A stretch of 64,000 nt of DNA. It comes from SZUA-36 sp963801195 (lineage in GTDB: Bacteria; Pseudomonadota; Gammaproteobacteria; Xanthomonadales; SZUA-36). The notes beneath the pieces are model-generated. The model had not been told where the DNA came from. It worked only from the letters and a program-made list of their open reading frames with translations, and did no database searches. A program made the translations under genes and the position numbers. The stretch spans positions 1,302,001 to 1,366,000 of the forward strand of contig CAWDDX010000007.1 in assembly GCA_963801195.1 (NCBI GenBank), read 5' to 3'. Positions 16,763 through 26,480 of the stretch are shown here, in pieces (the first letter of the stretch is position 1; each line of letters opens with the position of its first letter).

Positions 16763-18394
16763 ATGGACAGACGGAAATTTATTGAACTTACGGGTATTGG
16801 CATGGGTGGACTGATGATCGCCCTGCCCGGCAGTTACATCTCGGCCGCCGAGTTGATAACGAACCCGATGGATGTCGCGTACAAAAAACGCATGGCGGAC
16901 ATCGTCCTGAACGCGGCAAAAGCAAAGGGCGCCACCTATGCCGATGTCCGTATCGGCCGTTATCTCAACCAGTTCGTCACCGCGCAGGAAAAGCGGGTGG
17001 ATAACGTCGTCAACACGGAATCCGCAGGTATCGGCGTGCGCGTAATCGCAAATGGTACATGGGGTTTTGCCGCCACCTCCGACATGAAACCCGACAGTAT
17101 CGCACGGACCGCCGAGCGGGCAGTGGCCGTTGCCAAGGCCAACTCCAAGTTCCAGACCGAGCCGGTACAACTGGCACCGGTCAAGGGTGTCGGTGAGGTC
17201 TCGTGGAGTACACCGATTGTCAAGAATGCCATGGAAATCCCCATCAAGGACAAGGTCGACCTGTTGATGGAAGTCAACAATGCCGCCATGTCCAACGGCG
17301 CCAATTACATCACTTCCATCCTGTTCCTGGTCAACGAGCAGAAATATTTCGCCTCGACCGATGGATCTTATATCGACCAGGATATACACCGTTTGTGGGC
17401 GCCATTTTTTGCCACCGCGATTGGCCCCGCGGGTTTCAAGCAGCGCACCGGTCTGGGCAACCCGGTCGGAATGGGTTACGAATACCTGGACGGCGATCCC
17501 GCGGAACAAATTCATGTGCAGGGCGCCAACATCGGTTATCGCTATTCCTATGACATGGTCCAGGATGCGAAAGACGCGGGCCAGCAGTTGCAGCTCAAGC
17601 TCAAGGCGCGTTCGGTCGAACCCGGCAAATACGACCTGGTACTGGATCCGCATCACCTGATGCTGACCATCCACGAGTCTGTCGGCCACCCGCTCGAACT
17701 CGACCGCGTTCTCGGTTACGAAGCCAATTATGCCGGCACCAGTTTCGCCACACTCGACAAATGGCGCAGCGGAACCTTCAACTACGGTTCTGAAGTCGTC
17801 AACATTTTTGCCGACAAGACCCAGAAGTACTCGCTCGGTTGTGTCGACTATGACGACGAAGGCGTCAAGACGAAAGAATGGGACCTGATCAAAAAAGGCA
17901 TCCTGGTGAATTACGAGGCCATACGCGACCAGGTGCACATCATCGACCAGAAAGAATCTCACGGTTGCTGTTATGCACAGAGCTGGGCGGATGTGCAATT
18001 CCAGCGCATGCCCAACGTGTCCCTGCGACCGAACAGTGAAAACCTTTCAGCGGACGACATCATCAAGGACGTTGAAAACGGTATCTATATCGTCGGCCGT
18101 GGCTCCTATTCCATTGATCAGCAGCGTTACAACTTCCAGTTTGGCGGTCAGCTGTTCTACGAGATCAAGGACGGAAAAATCACCGACCAGATCGAAGACG
18201 TGGCCTACCAGTCCAACACCCAGGAATTCTGGAACAGCTGTGTCAAGCTCGCCGGCAAGTCCGATTACCGCCTGGGCGGTTCGTTTTTTGACGGCAAAGG
18301 CCAGCCTGCCCAGGTCAGCGCCGTTTCGCACGGCTGTCCCACCACCCGGTTCAACAACATCAACGTAATCAACACCGCCCGCAGCGCCGGTTGA
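16763..18394 (+). CDS. Tat-exported TldD-like metalloprotease
   Basis: 543 residues. The N-terminus DRRKFIELTGIGMGGLMIALPG carries a twin-arginine motif followed by a hydrophobic stretch, so export in folded form is predicted. The TldD/PmbA domain contains the zinc motif HESVGH at 304-309 (HExxxH), the hallmark of the active TldD subunit, and a late SHGCPTTRF segment. TldD normally pairs with TldE (PmbA) and cleaves small unfolded peptides. The TldE-like partner is encoded 36 bp downstream. Canonical TldD is cytosolic, so the Tat signal marks a distinct exported subfamily. Confidence 0.85.
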   Translation: MDRRKFIELTGIGMGGLMIALPGSYISAAELITNPMDVAYKKRMADIVLNAAKAKGATYADVRIGRYLNQFVTAQEKRVDNVVNTESAGIGVRVIANGTWGFAATSDMKPDSIARTAERAVAVAKANSKFQTEPVQLAPVKGVGEVSWSTPIVKNAMEIPIKDKVDLLMEVNNAAMSNGANYITSILFLVNEQKYFASTDGSYIDQDIHRLWAPFFATAIGPAGFKQRTGLGNPVGMGYEYLDGDPAEQIHVQGANIGYRYSYDMVQDAKDAGQQLQLKLKARSVEPGKYDLVLDPHHLMLTIHESVGHPLELDRVLGYEANYAGTSFATLDKWRSGTFNYGSEVVNIFADKTQKYSLGCVDYDDEGVKTKEWDLIKKGILVNYEAIRDQVHIIDQKESHGCCYAQSWADVQFQRMPNVSLRPNSENLSADDIIKDVENGIYIVGRGSYSIDQQRYNFQFGGQLFYEIKDGKITDQIEDVAYQSNTQEFWNSCVKLAGKSDYRLGGSFFDGKGQPAQVSAVSHGCPTTRFNNINVINTARSAG

Positions 18395-18430
18395 TTGCTG
18401 AGCAACCAACAGAATTCACGAGGTTTACAC

Positions 18431-19807
18431 ATGGCAATTTTTAACGAACAGAAAGCCAAAGAACTGATGACAAAAGTCATTGCGTTATCCAAGGCCGACG
18501 AATGCGAATGCAATTTAAATGGTTCAAATGCAGGCAATATCCGATATGCACGCAACACGGTCTCGACATCCGGTGATGTCCGGGATGTCACGCTCGCCGT
18601 GCAATCCTGTTTTGGCAAACGCACCGGCACATCGACCGTCAATGAATTCGATGACGCCTCGTTGGAAAAGGTGGTCAGGCGCTCCGAAGAACTGGCAAGA
18701 CTGGCACCCGAAAACCCCGAGCATATGCCCAACCTGGGACCATTCGAGTACCAGAAGGTGGACGGCTGGTTTGAATCCACGGCATCCATGACCCCGGAAC
18801 AACGCGCCAAGGCTGCCGAAGCCAGCATCGTGCCTTCTCGCAAGAACAAGCTCACCGCTTCCGGCTACCTGAATGACGCGGAGTCTTTTTACGCGATCAT
18901 GAACAAGAAGGGCATGTTCGCCTATTACCTGTCGACGAATATCAATTTTACCGCCACTATCCGCACCGAGGACGGTACGGGCTCCGGCTGGGTGTCGCGG
19001 GATTTCAATGACGCCGCCAAAATGGACACCAGCGAAGCATCCGCCGTGGCGATCAAGAAGGCCATGGGTTCGGTGGACGCCAAGGAAATGGAACCGGGCA
19101 AATACACCGTCATCATGGAACCGGCCGCATCGGTCACATTGCTTGGCAACATGTTCGGAAGCATGAACCAGCGCGCCGCGGACGAAGGCCGCAGCTTCCT
19201 CAGCAAAAAACCGGCGGAAGGCGAGGAAGCCAAGGAAGGTGACGCCACCAACCGCCTGGGTGAAAAAATGTTTGACGAACGCGTCACCATTTACAGTGAC
19301 CCGAAACACCCCGAATGTCCAACCGCGCCTTTCGCTGCTGACGGACACGCAGTCGGTATGACCCGCTGGATTGAAAAAGGGCTTGTCAAAGCCATGCCCA
19401 ATACACGTTACTGGGCGGAGAAAACCGGTGCGGAATATTATCCGGTCGCCTTCACCGGCGGCGGACTTTTCGGCGGCAACCAGCAGCTGATCATGGAGGG
19501 CACCGACCAGACCCTGGAAGAAATGATCAAGGACACCCGCCGCGGTGTGCTGGTAACCCGGCTGTGGTATATCCGTCAACTGGATCCCCAGACCCTGCTC
19601 TATACCGGCCTGACCCGTGACGGTACGTTCTACATCGAAGACGGCAAGATCAAGTATCCGATCAAGAACTTCCGTTTCAACGAGAGCCCGATCGTCATGC
19701 TGAACAACATCGAGGCCCTGGGCAAACCGGTGCGTATCGACGGCAGCCTGATTCCGCCGATGAAGATACGTGACTTCACCTTCAGCAGCCTGTCCGATGC
19801 GGTGTAA
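18431..19807 (+). CDS. TldE/PmbA-like partner of the TldD protease
   Basis: 458 residues from the ATG at 18431 (GAGG upstream), preferred to an in-frame start at 18395. It has the PmbA/TldD fold but no HExxxH; the equivalent region reads IMEPAASVTLLGNM. This fits the non-catalytic TldE subunit that completes the protease heterodimer. No signal peptide is visible, unlike its partner, so either it is cytosolic or it is carried out with TldD by hitchhiking. That is unresolved. A terminator follows directly. Confidence 0.82.
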   Translation: MAIFNEQKAKELMTKVIALSKADECECNLNGSNAGNIRYARNTVSTSGDVRDVTLAVQSCFGKRTGTSTVNEFDDASLEKVVRRSEELARLAPENPEHMPNLGPFEYQKVDGWFESTASMTPEQRAKAAEASIVPSRKNKLTASGYLNDAESFYAIMNKKGMFAYYLSTNINFTATIRTEDGTGSGWVSRDFNDAAKMDTSEASAVAIKKAMGSVDAKEMEPGKYTVIMEPAASVTLLGNMFGSMNQRAADEGRSFLSKKPAEGEEAKEGDATNRLGEKMFDERVTIYSDPKHPECPTAPFAADGHAVGMTRWIEKGLVKAMPNTRYWAEKTGAEYYPVAFTGGGLFGGNQQLIMEGTDQTLEEMIKDTRRGVLVTRLWYIRQLDPQTLLYTGLTRDGTFYIEDGKIKYPIKNFRFNESPIVMLNNIEALGKPVRIDGSLIPPMKIRDFTFSSLSDAV

Positions 19808-19832
19808 GGTGGACATTCATGTCCACCTTTGT
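19807..19832 (+). terminator. Terminator after the TldD/TldE pair
   Basis: Perfect stem AGGTGGAC / GTCCACCT (19807-19814 and 19821-19828) with a 6-nt loop, followed by TTTGT. It overlaps the TldE-like stop codon, so the pair is probably transcribed apart from the DUF4159 operon. Confidence 0.8.
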
Positions 19833-19836
19833 ATCT

Positions 19837-19892
19837 GGCAGTCTCTCGGACTTAACATGATCTACTTCGGAAAATCCGACAGGCTGCTAGCC
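19837..19892. repeat. Short derivative of the AGCAGCCTGTCGGACTT element
   Basis: The left end GGCAGTCTCTCGGACTTA and right end TCCGACAGGCTGCTAG are imperfect inverted copies. The left end continues into ACATGATCTAC exactly as in the full element at 58833. The interior is almost completely deleted, leaving about 56 bp. It encodes nothing. Confidence 0.65.
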
Positions 19893-19898
19893 TGAACA

Positions 19899-20110
19899 TT
19901 GCACCAGTCGGGCTCGGCTCTCCTTACATGTCATTGAATCATTTAATTAATTTGGAGTTTTCAGGCCACATTGAAAAAGCACAGTTTGTACCCGAGCACA
20001 GTCCTGCCCCGGCCCTGGCTGGTTCAGTCACGCCTGGGCTTGGGCGTCCTCTCACGCGGGGAGTGGACACGGTTCCACCGCCCCGCCGGACCATCGCGTA
20101 TCCGGGTCCG
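19899..20110. repeat. Dispersed non-coding repeat, copy B
   Basis: It starts with TTGCACCAGT (19899-19908), as copy A does at 15238, and shares the TTGAATC and GTACCCG segments. A 36-bp core at 20007-20042 matches copy A at 31 of 36 positions. I found no matching right-hand terminal repeat, so the right boundary is approximate. It occupies the 326-bp gap between the TldE-like and DUF4159 genes. Confidence 0.55.
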
Positions 20111-20133
20111 GCACCCATCGAAATTAGCCAATT

Positions 20134-20844
20134 ATGTATAGACGCGAGTTTCTGAATACCATTGCGTTGCTGGGGACGGGTCTCGGTATGGGCATTGCAC
20201 CATGGCGGGTGTTGGCAACAGGTCCGGATGAGTACGATTTTGTTTTTACCCGCCTCAGCTACGAGTCGGGTGACTGGGACGTCGATGAACGCATGCCATC
20301 CAACTTGCTCAATTCACTGATTGAATACACCACCCTGCGTGTGAATCCGACCGAGCAGGTCATTGCTCTGGCGGACCCCGCCATGCTCAGCACACCATTT
20401 TGCTACCTGGCAGGACGCCGACTCGTGCAGTTCGGCCACGCGGAACGCGAGAATTTCAACCGTTACGTCACGAACGGCGGTTTTGTATTTGTCGACGACT
20501 GCAACCATGACATCGACGGGATGTTCGCGCGAAGTTTTGAGCAGCAAATGACAGAACTCTTTGGACAGGACGCATTACAGACGCTGCCGGATGATCATCC
20601 TATCTACCGGGCCTTTTTCGAATTTGACGGCCCGCCGGCCACCTCCCAGGAACTCAACGGCTGGGGTGACGACCTCGTTCACAACTATCTCAAGGGCATC
20701 GAAATCAATGGCCGTATCGCCGTGCTTTACTCCAACAAGGATCTCGGTTGCGAGTGGGATTATGATTTCAGGAACAAACGCTTCATGCGCAAGGACAACA
20801 CACGCTTCGCGGTCAATATCGTGATTTACTCGATGACCGCTTGA
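20134..20844 (+). CDS. DUF4159 domain protein
   Basis: 236 residues. A signal or anchor (RREFLNTIALLGTGLGMG..., possibly Tat-like with RRE at 3-5) precedes a DUF4159 domain, recognised by FVFTRLSYES, TTLRVNPTEQV and NGGFVFVDDC near 125. The fold resembles glutamine-amidotransferase-like domains. DUF4159 genes typically sit next to moxR and DUF58 genes, as here (40 bp to moxR). It probably belongs to an envelope MoxR complex. Exact role unknown. Confidence 0.8.
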   Translation: MYRREFLNTIALLGTGLGMGIAPWRVLATGPDEYDFVFTRLSYESGDWDVDERMPSNLLNSLIEYTTLRVNPTEQVIALADPAMLSTPFCYLAGRRLVQFGHAERENFNRYVTNGGFVFVDDCNHDIDGMFARSFEQQMTELFGQDALQTLPDDHPIYRAFFEFDGPPATSQELNGWGDDLVHNYLKGIEINGRIAVLYSNKDLGCEWDYDFRNKRFMRKDNTRFAVNIVIYSMTA

Positions 20845-20884
20845 TGCAGTTCACCAGGCGCCACAACAGGACCGGACCAGGCCA

Positions 20885-21910
20885 ATGCAGGACATGACAA
20901 CAAGCGATCAAACGAGACAAAGACAGGACATCGAAGACAAGCTGGCAAAGTTGCCGCTGGTGGGCGCCGGCATCGCCAGGCTGATCGTCGGCCAGAAACA
21001 GGTCGTGGACGAACTGCTCATCAGCGTTCTCGCCGGCGGCCATTGCCTGCTGGAGGGTGTCCCGGGATTGGCCAAGACCCTGATGGTCAGCACACTTGCG
21101 CAGTGCCTGGAACTGGGGTTTCGACGGGTCCAGTTCACACCTGACCTGATGCCCAGCGATATCATCGGTACCGAGATCCTTGAGGAGGATCACGCCAGTG
21201 GCAAGCGGTTTTTCAAATTTCAGAAAGGGCCGGTTTTCACCAACATCCTGCTGGCGGACGAAATCAACCGCACACCGCCAAAAACCCAGGCTGCCCTGCT
21301 CGAAGCCATGCAGGAAAAATGCGTCAGTTACGCCGGCGAGATTCACACGCTGCCACGACCGTTTTTTGTACTCGCCACCCAGAACCCGGTAGAACAGGCG
21401 GGCACCTATCCGCTTCCCGAGGCACAACTCGACCGTTTCCTGATGTTTATTCGCGTGCCCTACCCGTCCGAAACCGAGGAGGTGGAAATACTCAATCGCA
21501 CCACCGGTAACCGCGAAGTACAGCTCGAACCCATACTCAACGCCGAAGATGTGATCGCACTGCAGTCACTGGTGCGCGAAGTGGAAATTTCAAACACCCT
21601 GCTGAACTACATCACCCGCATTGTCCGCGCCAGCCGGCCGGACGGGAAAAGCGGCGGTATGATTAACGAATATGTCCGCTGGGGTTCGGGCCCGCGCGCC
21701 GGGCAGGCACTGGTGTTGTGCGCCAAGGCACGGGCGTTGATGCACGGGCATTTTGCCGTTACCATGGAAGACATCCGCCAGGTTGCAAAGGCCGTGCTGC
21801 GTCACCGCATCCTGCTCAATTTCCAGGCCGAGGCCAGCAACACAAGCTGCGAGGACATTATCGATCACCTTTTCGAATCGGTGAGCCGGCCGGCCAGCCC
21901 GTTGGGCTAG
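20885..21910 (+). CDS. MoxR-family AAA+ ATPase
   Basis: 341 residues. The Walker A motif is EGVPGLAKT (57-65). The Walker B motif is ILLADEINR (121-129), followed by ATQNPVEQAGTYPLPEAQLDRF with the sensor and arginine-finger region. MoxR ATPases act as chaperones in the maturation of VWA/DUF58 protein complexes. The neighbouring DUF58 and BatA-like genes match that setting. The ATG at 20885 and a second at 20894 are both possible starts. Confidence 0.92.
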   Translation: MQDMTTSDQTRQRQDIEDKLAKLPLVGAGIARLIVGQKQVVDELLISVLAGGHCLLEGVPGLAKTLMVSTLAQCLELGFRRVQFTPDLMPSDIIGTEILEEDHASGKRFFKFQKGPVFTNILLADEINRTPPKTQAALLEAMQEKCVSYAGEIHTLPRPFFVLATQNPVEQAGTYPLPEAQLDRFLMFIRVPYPSETEEVEILNRTTGNREVQLEPILNAEDVIALQSLVREVEISNTLLNYITRIVRASRPDGKSGGMINEYVRWGSGPRAGQALVLCAKARALMHGHFAVTMEDIRQVAKAVLRHRILLNFQAEASNTSCEDIIDHLFESVSRPASPLG

Positions 21911-21915
21911 ACACC

Positions 21916-22815
21916 GTGGAGCGTTTTATTGATCCCCTCACCCTGGCCCGTGTCAAGGACCTGCCCCTGATCGCAAAAACCGTTGCAGATGGTTTTTTGC
22001 ACGGCATGCAGCAGAGTCACCAACGCGGCATCGGTATCGAATTCAGCCAGTACCGCGGCTACGAACCCGGTGACCCCCTGAGCCGTATCGACTGGAAACT
22101 GTTTGCGCGTTCAGACCGTTACTTCGTGCGCGAGGCCGAACGCGAAAGCGAGGTTGCCATGTGGTTTGTACTCGATGCAAGCGCCTCGATGAACCTGGCT
22201 TCGGAGAATAAACCGGGTGCCTGGAACAAGTTCGAGTACGGCCGCCACCTGCTGGCAACATTGTCTTATATCGGCCAGCAACAGGGCGACCACGTGGGAT
22301 TGCTGGCGCTGTCCGGGGACCGGCAATACCTGCTGCCGCCGGGAAGCGGGGAGCGCCACTGGCACCGCTTGCTGAAAGAACTGGTGACGGTCAAAAGCGG
22401 TGAACGATTTCCGCATCCGGCCCTTGTAAAAACTGCAATCGAACGCCTACAAAAGACGGGTTTAATATTTATTATCAGTGACTTCTATCAGATATCCAAT
22501 GAACTGAATGACTTTATCATCCAGGTCTCAGCCGGTCGTAACGAAGTGGTTGCCATGCAATTGCAGACCACCGATGAACTGCAATTTCCCTACAAGGGTG
22601 CGATCCGTTTTGAAGACCTTGAAAGCGGCGAACAGGTGCTGGTATCAGCCACTGGGGCACGTGAGACGTGGTTGGGCGCGCTCGACGCCCACCAGAAGGA
22701 ACTGCAGCGCTTTATGCACCAGCAACGGGTCACGCTTAACCATATCAACATCGATATGCCGATGGACAAGGCCCTGTTCGATTTTCTGACCAGCCGGCTC
22801 AGAATCCGCCGCTGA
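21916..22815 (+). CDS. DUF58 (VWA-like) protein
   Basis: 299 residues from the GTG at 21916, 5 bp after the moxR stop; a longer frame starting inside moxR is unlikely. The DUF58 signature YEPGDPLSRIDWKLFARSD is near 52-70, and a MIDAS-like DASASM follows near 92. Such proteins are the usual partners of MoxR ATPases in the cytoplasm or at the inner membrane. It is tightly packed, 1 bp from the BatA-like gene. Confidence 0.9.
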   Translation: MERFIDPLTLARVKDLPLIAKTVADGFLHGMQQSHQRGIGIEFSQYRGYEPGDPLSRIDWKLFARSDRYFVREAERESEVAMWFVLDASASMNLASENKPGAWNKFEYGRHLLATLSYIGQQQGDHVGLLALSGDRQYLLPPGSGERHWHRLLKELVTVKSGERFPHPALVKTAIERLQKTGLIFIISDFYQISNELNDFIIQVSAGRNEVVAMQLQTTDELQFPYKGAIRFEDLESGEQVLVSATGARETWLGALDAHQKELQRFMHQQRVTLNHINIDMPMDKALFDFLTSRLRIRR

Positions 22816-22816
22816 C

Positions 22817-24187
22817 ATGCCGTCGATGCTGTCTGCCCTGTCGGTAGTGACGCCCGCCGCATGGTGGGCCTTGCTGGCGCTCGCAATCCCCCTGTTGATC
22901 CATTTGTTCAGCCGCAGCCGGGGCCGCCTGGTGCGCATCGGCCACATCGACCTGATCAGGCAGGCGCGCAGCGTAAAGGTTACCGAGATCAGGCTGACAC
23001 AGAGGCTATTATTACTGTTGCGACTGGGTATTTTCTCCCTGGCGGCGCTGATCCTGGCGGGTCTTGCAACCGCAGGCCTTGAAAGCAGCAATGCACCCAC
23101 CCTCTACCTGACACCCGGCTGGATACACTCTGCCAGTCCTGAAGATGTCAACGCGGTCATAATCGCGGCTGAAGCGAATCCGGAAAGCCGGGTTTACCTG
23201 CTCCAGCCCGGCTTCCCCAAGCTTGACCAACTTAGGCTGGACGCGGTCGGACAAGCGTCATTGCCGGATAGCGAATACAACGTCAATAGCTGGGACAATA
23301 CCTGGTCACTGCTGGCGCAACGGCTCAGCAGCGTGCGTCATCGCGGCGCCGTGACGGTATATGCCACGGACCGTCTTTTTCAATTCGGACGTGACCGGCC
23401 GGTCCTGCCCGCTGCGGTCAATTGGCGCTTGAGCCACCCGGAATCAGAAGCCGCGCCAGACCCTGCAGCCATAAGGGTACTGATCGCATACGATCAGGAC
23501 CGCGCCGCCGAGGTTCCGCTGTTCAATGCCGCCCTGGCAGCATTGAAGGCGCACCGTCTGCCCGGGCTCGAGTGGGAAAACGTAGCGCTGTCCCCATCCG
23601 GCGAAGCACCACTCAAAAGCGACTGGCTGATCCGTCTCGGAAACAGCGGCCCGGATTTCGCGCAGCTCGCCCGCCTCGAATCGCCGATGGTGATATTGTC
23701 CGACGCCACCAACGCTGACACCACGGTGACCAACCAGTCAATCACCCTGCCCTTCTATCCGTTCAGCCAATTCAGGCTGAACCGCCTGAGCCACGATCAG
23801 CAGGTCACACAGGATTTTGGCAACCAATCCGATGGGCGGGTGCTGCTCAGAAGTGACGACGGTACGACGTTACTACAGGAGTTCCATGCCGGACAGGCGC
23901 GAATCCTGCAGTTTAACAGCCGCTTTGATCCCCGTTGGAACTCGCTTTTACAACAACCCGAATTCCCCGAGTTGCTGTTACAACTGATGTCTAACCCGGG
24001 CCGCGACGTAAGCCGTTTCTCCGATGCCCGGATCAACCCGGATGACCTGCAGGCGTCATCACTGAACACCGCCGTCAAGATACCCCTGCCACACCGCTCA
24101 CTACAGGGATTACTCGCAATCCTGCTGGTTTTGCTGTGGGTTACCGAACGCTGGCTGAGTGAAAGGACCTCCCGTGACAGCGGTTGA
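22817..24187 (+). CDS. BatA-N-terminal-domain membrane protein
   Basis: 456 residues. The N-terminus (about 10-95) is the BatA/aerotolerance-type domain with the pattern WWALLALAIPLLIHLFSR and two membrane helices. A large middle region has no recognisable catalytic motif, and a C-terminal membrane helix (LQGLLAILLVLLWVTERWLS) follows. Unlike BatA/BatB proper, no VWA MIDAS motif is obvious, so only the membrane-anchor part is confidently assigned. It overlaps the next gene by about 14 bp. Confidence 0.75.
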   Translation: MPSMLSALSVVTPAAWWALLALAIPLLIHLFSRSRGRLVRIGHIDLIRQARSVKVTEIRLTQRLLLLLRLGIFSLAALILAGLATAGLESSNAPTLYLTPGWIHSASPEDVNAVIIAAEANPESRVYLLQPGFPKLDQLRLDAVGQASLPDSEYNVNSWDNTWSLLAQRLSSVRHRGAVTVYATDRLFQFGRDRPVLPAAVNWRLSHPESEAAPDPAAIRVLIAYDQDRAAEVPLFNAALAALKAHRLPGLEWENVALSPSGEAPLKSDWLIRLGNSGPDFAQLARLESPMVILSDATNADTTVTNQSITLPFYPFSQFRLNRLSHDQQVTQDFGNQSDGRVLLRSDDGTTLLQEFHAGQARILQFNSRFDPRWNSLLQQPEFPELLLQLMSNPGRDVSRFSDARINPDDLQASSLNTAVKIPLPHRSLQGLLAILLVLLWVTERWLSERTSRDSG

Positions 24188-26480
24188 GACAAGCGGGATG
24201 TCAAACCGCGCGACGAGCGCCGGGGTGCGTGCGCAGATCAGGCACAGCCTGCTGTTGTGGCGGCGCAGACTGTTATGGCAGAGATTGCTCAATACACTGG
24301 CCGCCATCGCAGTGCTGGCGCTTATCGGACACCTGCTTGCCACAGCCCCCTCCACGCTGTTGCAACAGGCCGCTGCGCTGGTACTGTTATTTTTCCTGCA
24401 GCTTGTGCTCGGCCCGGCGTGGCGCCGGTCGAACCCGGACAATTTCGTGGAGCACCTCAACCGCCGCTTTCCCGATTTTGAAGAAAGTGCCCGCTTGTTG
24501 CTTGCAGACGAAGATGGATTGACGCCGTTACAGAACCTGCAGCGAGAACGGGTGCTCGCGGTTTGGCAGAAAAACATGTCACAGGTGGACCGTTGGCAGA
24601 TGCCGGTCAGGTACCGGCCGGCACTGGCGGTTATTGCCGGCTGTATACTGCTTGGCTTGTTTTCGGATCAGCTATCCTCCCTGGCAACCCGTTTTCTGGC
24701 GGCAAGTCCGGTCGCCCCTGGCGACCGCACCGCGGCTGGCATGGATACCCGTCTCGACGTTATCGCCGTGCGTATTGAACCGCCCGCATATACCGGGCTT
24801 GAAGCCACAACAACCAACCGGCTGGACCTCGAACTACCCGAAGGCAGCCGGGTTGAATGGATCCTGGATTTCGACAAGCATGGTGCTGAGTATGCACTGC
24901 GTTTGTCGGGCGGCGAACAGACCGAATTGCAGCGGGGCGGGGACGGTCACCTGCACGCCAGTTCAGTGATCAACAGAACAGACCTGTACCGCATTGTCGA
25001 CACCCGGGCCGGGTACGACGAGAGCATTGGCGCGGTTTACTCGCTGACCGTCATGCTGGACCGTGCGCCCGACATCAGGATAGTGGAGCCGGACGTACCT
25101 GTCCTGGAGATACCAAAAGCAGGACCGGCGCGTTTCGACAGCCAGGCGCTGATAAAAGACGATTACGGTTTGCAGGGCGTCGAGATACTTGCCTCCGTGG
25201 CCAAGGGCTCGGGTGAAGGTGTCAAATTCCGTGATCAGGCGCTGGACTTTGATAGGGCCATTGACACCGGCAATGGCCAATTATACCAGCGTCAGTGGGA
25301 CCTCGAAGCCCTCGGCATGGAGCCTGGCGACGAGATTTATTTCACGGTAGTCGCCACCGACAACCGTTTTCCGCAAGCCAATACCGGCCGCTCCGACACC
25401 CTGATCGTACGCTGGCTGGAAGACGAGAAACCCATACTCGCAGCGGACGGCCTGGGCATTGATTTCATACCCGAGTTTTTCAAAAGCCAGCGCCAGATCA
25501 TCATCGAAACCGAGCAACTGATTGAAGATCGGCCGCAACTCGCAGCACAGGTGTTTAAGGACACCTCCTATGGCATCGGACAGGCGCAAGCCGATCTGAA
25601 GGAAAAGTACGGGCAGTACCTCGGCGATGAATTTGGCGAAGGGCCCGGAGAGCAACTCGATCAGCCGCATACAGAAGCCGCCGACAGCGCCGGGGCCCAC
25701 GAACAGCATGAAAATGAACATGGAGCCACCGACAGCGGAAGCCTGAACAAGAACCTGAACAGCACCGCCGACATCATTCGCCTTTACGGACACGACCACG
25801 GCGACCCGGAAATCGGACCGATTACGCGACGCAACCCGGTGGCATTGATGAAACGCGCGGTCAGCGAGATGTGGCAGGCCGAACGACACCTGATGCAGGC
25901 GTCACCGGAACGGGCTTTGCCATTTGAATATGAGGCCTACAAATACCTGAAGCTGGCACGTCAGGCCGACCGGATCTATGTCAAAAGACTGGGATTCGAA
26001 CCGCCGCCCGTCAGCGAAGACCGGCGTCTGAGCGGTAAGCGCGATGAGATATTGAGCTACCGCCTTGCAGCGCCCGGGCCAGGTCTTGGTGCGAACGAAA
26101 CACAATCAGAGCAGCAACTATTAAAACTTGTTTATCATATGCTTAAAGAACATTCTTCAGATAATGAATACAATGAGAGTGAACGTGAAATCCTGCATCG
26201 CCTGGGCCGTCAGTTTACCCTTTGGTCGCAGCAGCGGGCCGCATTTATCCAGCATGCCGCCACACTTGAAAAGCTGGCACTTGGCGACCGCCTGCAAGCG
26301 GATTCCTGCGACACCTGCATGGCGGAACTGGAAACCGCCATATGGAATCTGATCAGGGAGAGTGACGGACAATTGCACCATCGAAACGCGGCCTGGTATG
26401 CCAGCGACGGACTTATCGATGCATACCGGCAAGCCCGGAAGCAAAACGCTGCGAAAGACAACGTCGGAGACCAGCGATGA
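24174..26480 (+). CDS. DUF4175-like large membrane protein
   Basis: About 768 residues from the GTG at 24174 (AAAGGA upstream); a GTG at 24159 or ATG at 24198 are alternatives. Two N-terminal helix pairs (about 35-75 and 140-165) precede a long soluble domain. The LNRRFPDFEESARLLL segment and overall layout match the DUF4175 family seen in MoxR operons. A polar stretch rich in Glu, His and Asp (near 490-530) separates it from a helical C-terminal third holding a CDTC pair. It ends in a 4-bp overlap (ATGA) with the last gene. Confidence 0.65.
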   Translation: MTAVETSGMSNRATSAGVRAQIRHSLLLWRRRLLWQRLLNTLAAIAVLALIGHLLATAPSTLLQQAAALVLLFFLQLVLGPAWRRSNPDNFVEHLNRRFPDFEESARLLLADEDGLTPLQNLQRERVLAVWQKNMSQVDRWQMPVRYRPALAVIAGCILLGLFSDQLSSLATRFLAASPVAPGDRTAAGMDTRLDVIAVRIEPPAYTGLEATTTNRLDLELPEGSRVEWILDFDKHGAEYALRLSGGEQTELQRGGDGHLHASSVINRTDLYRIVDTRAGYDESIGAVYSLTVMLDRAPDIRIVEPDVPVLEIPKAGPARFDSQALIKDDYGLQGVEILASVAKGSGEGVKFRDQALDFDRAIDTGNGQLYQRQWDLEALGMEPGDEIYFTVVATDNRFPQANTGRSDTLIVRWLEDEKPILAADGLGIDFIPEFFKSQRQIIIETEQLIEDRPQLAAQVFKDTSYGIGQAQADLKEKYGQYLGDEFGEGPGEQLDQPHTEAADSAGAHEQHENEHGATDSGSLNKNLNSTADIIRLYGHDHGDPEIGPITRRNPVALMKRAVSEMWQAERHLMQASPERALPFEYEAYKYLKLARQADRIYVKRLGFEPPPVSEDRRLSGKRDEILSYRLAAPGPGLGANETQSEQQLLKLVYHMLKEHSSDNEYNESEREILHRLGRQFTLWSQQRAAFIQHAATLEKLALGDRLQADSCDTCMAELETAIWNLIRESDGQLHHRNAAWYASDGLIDAYRQARKQNAAKDNVGDQR

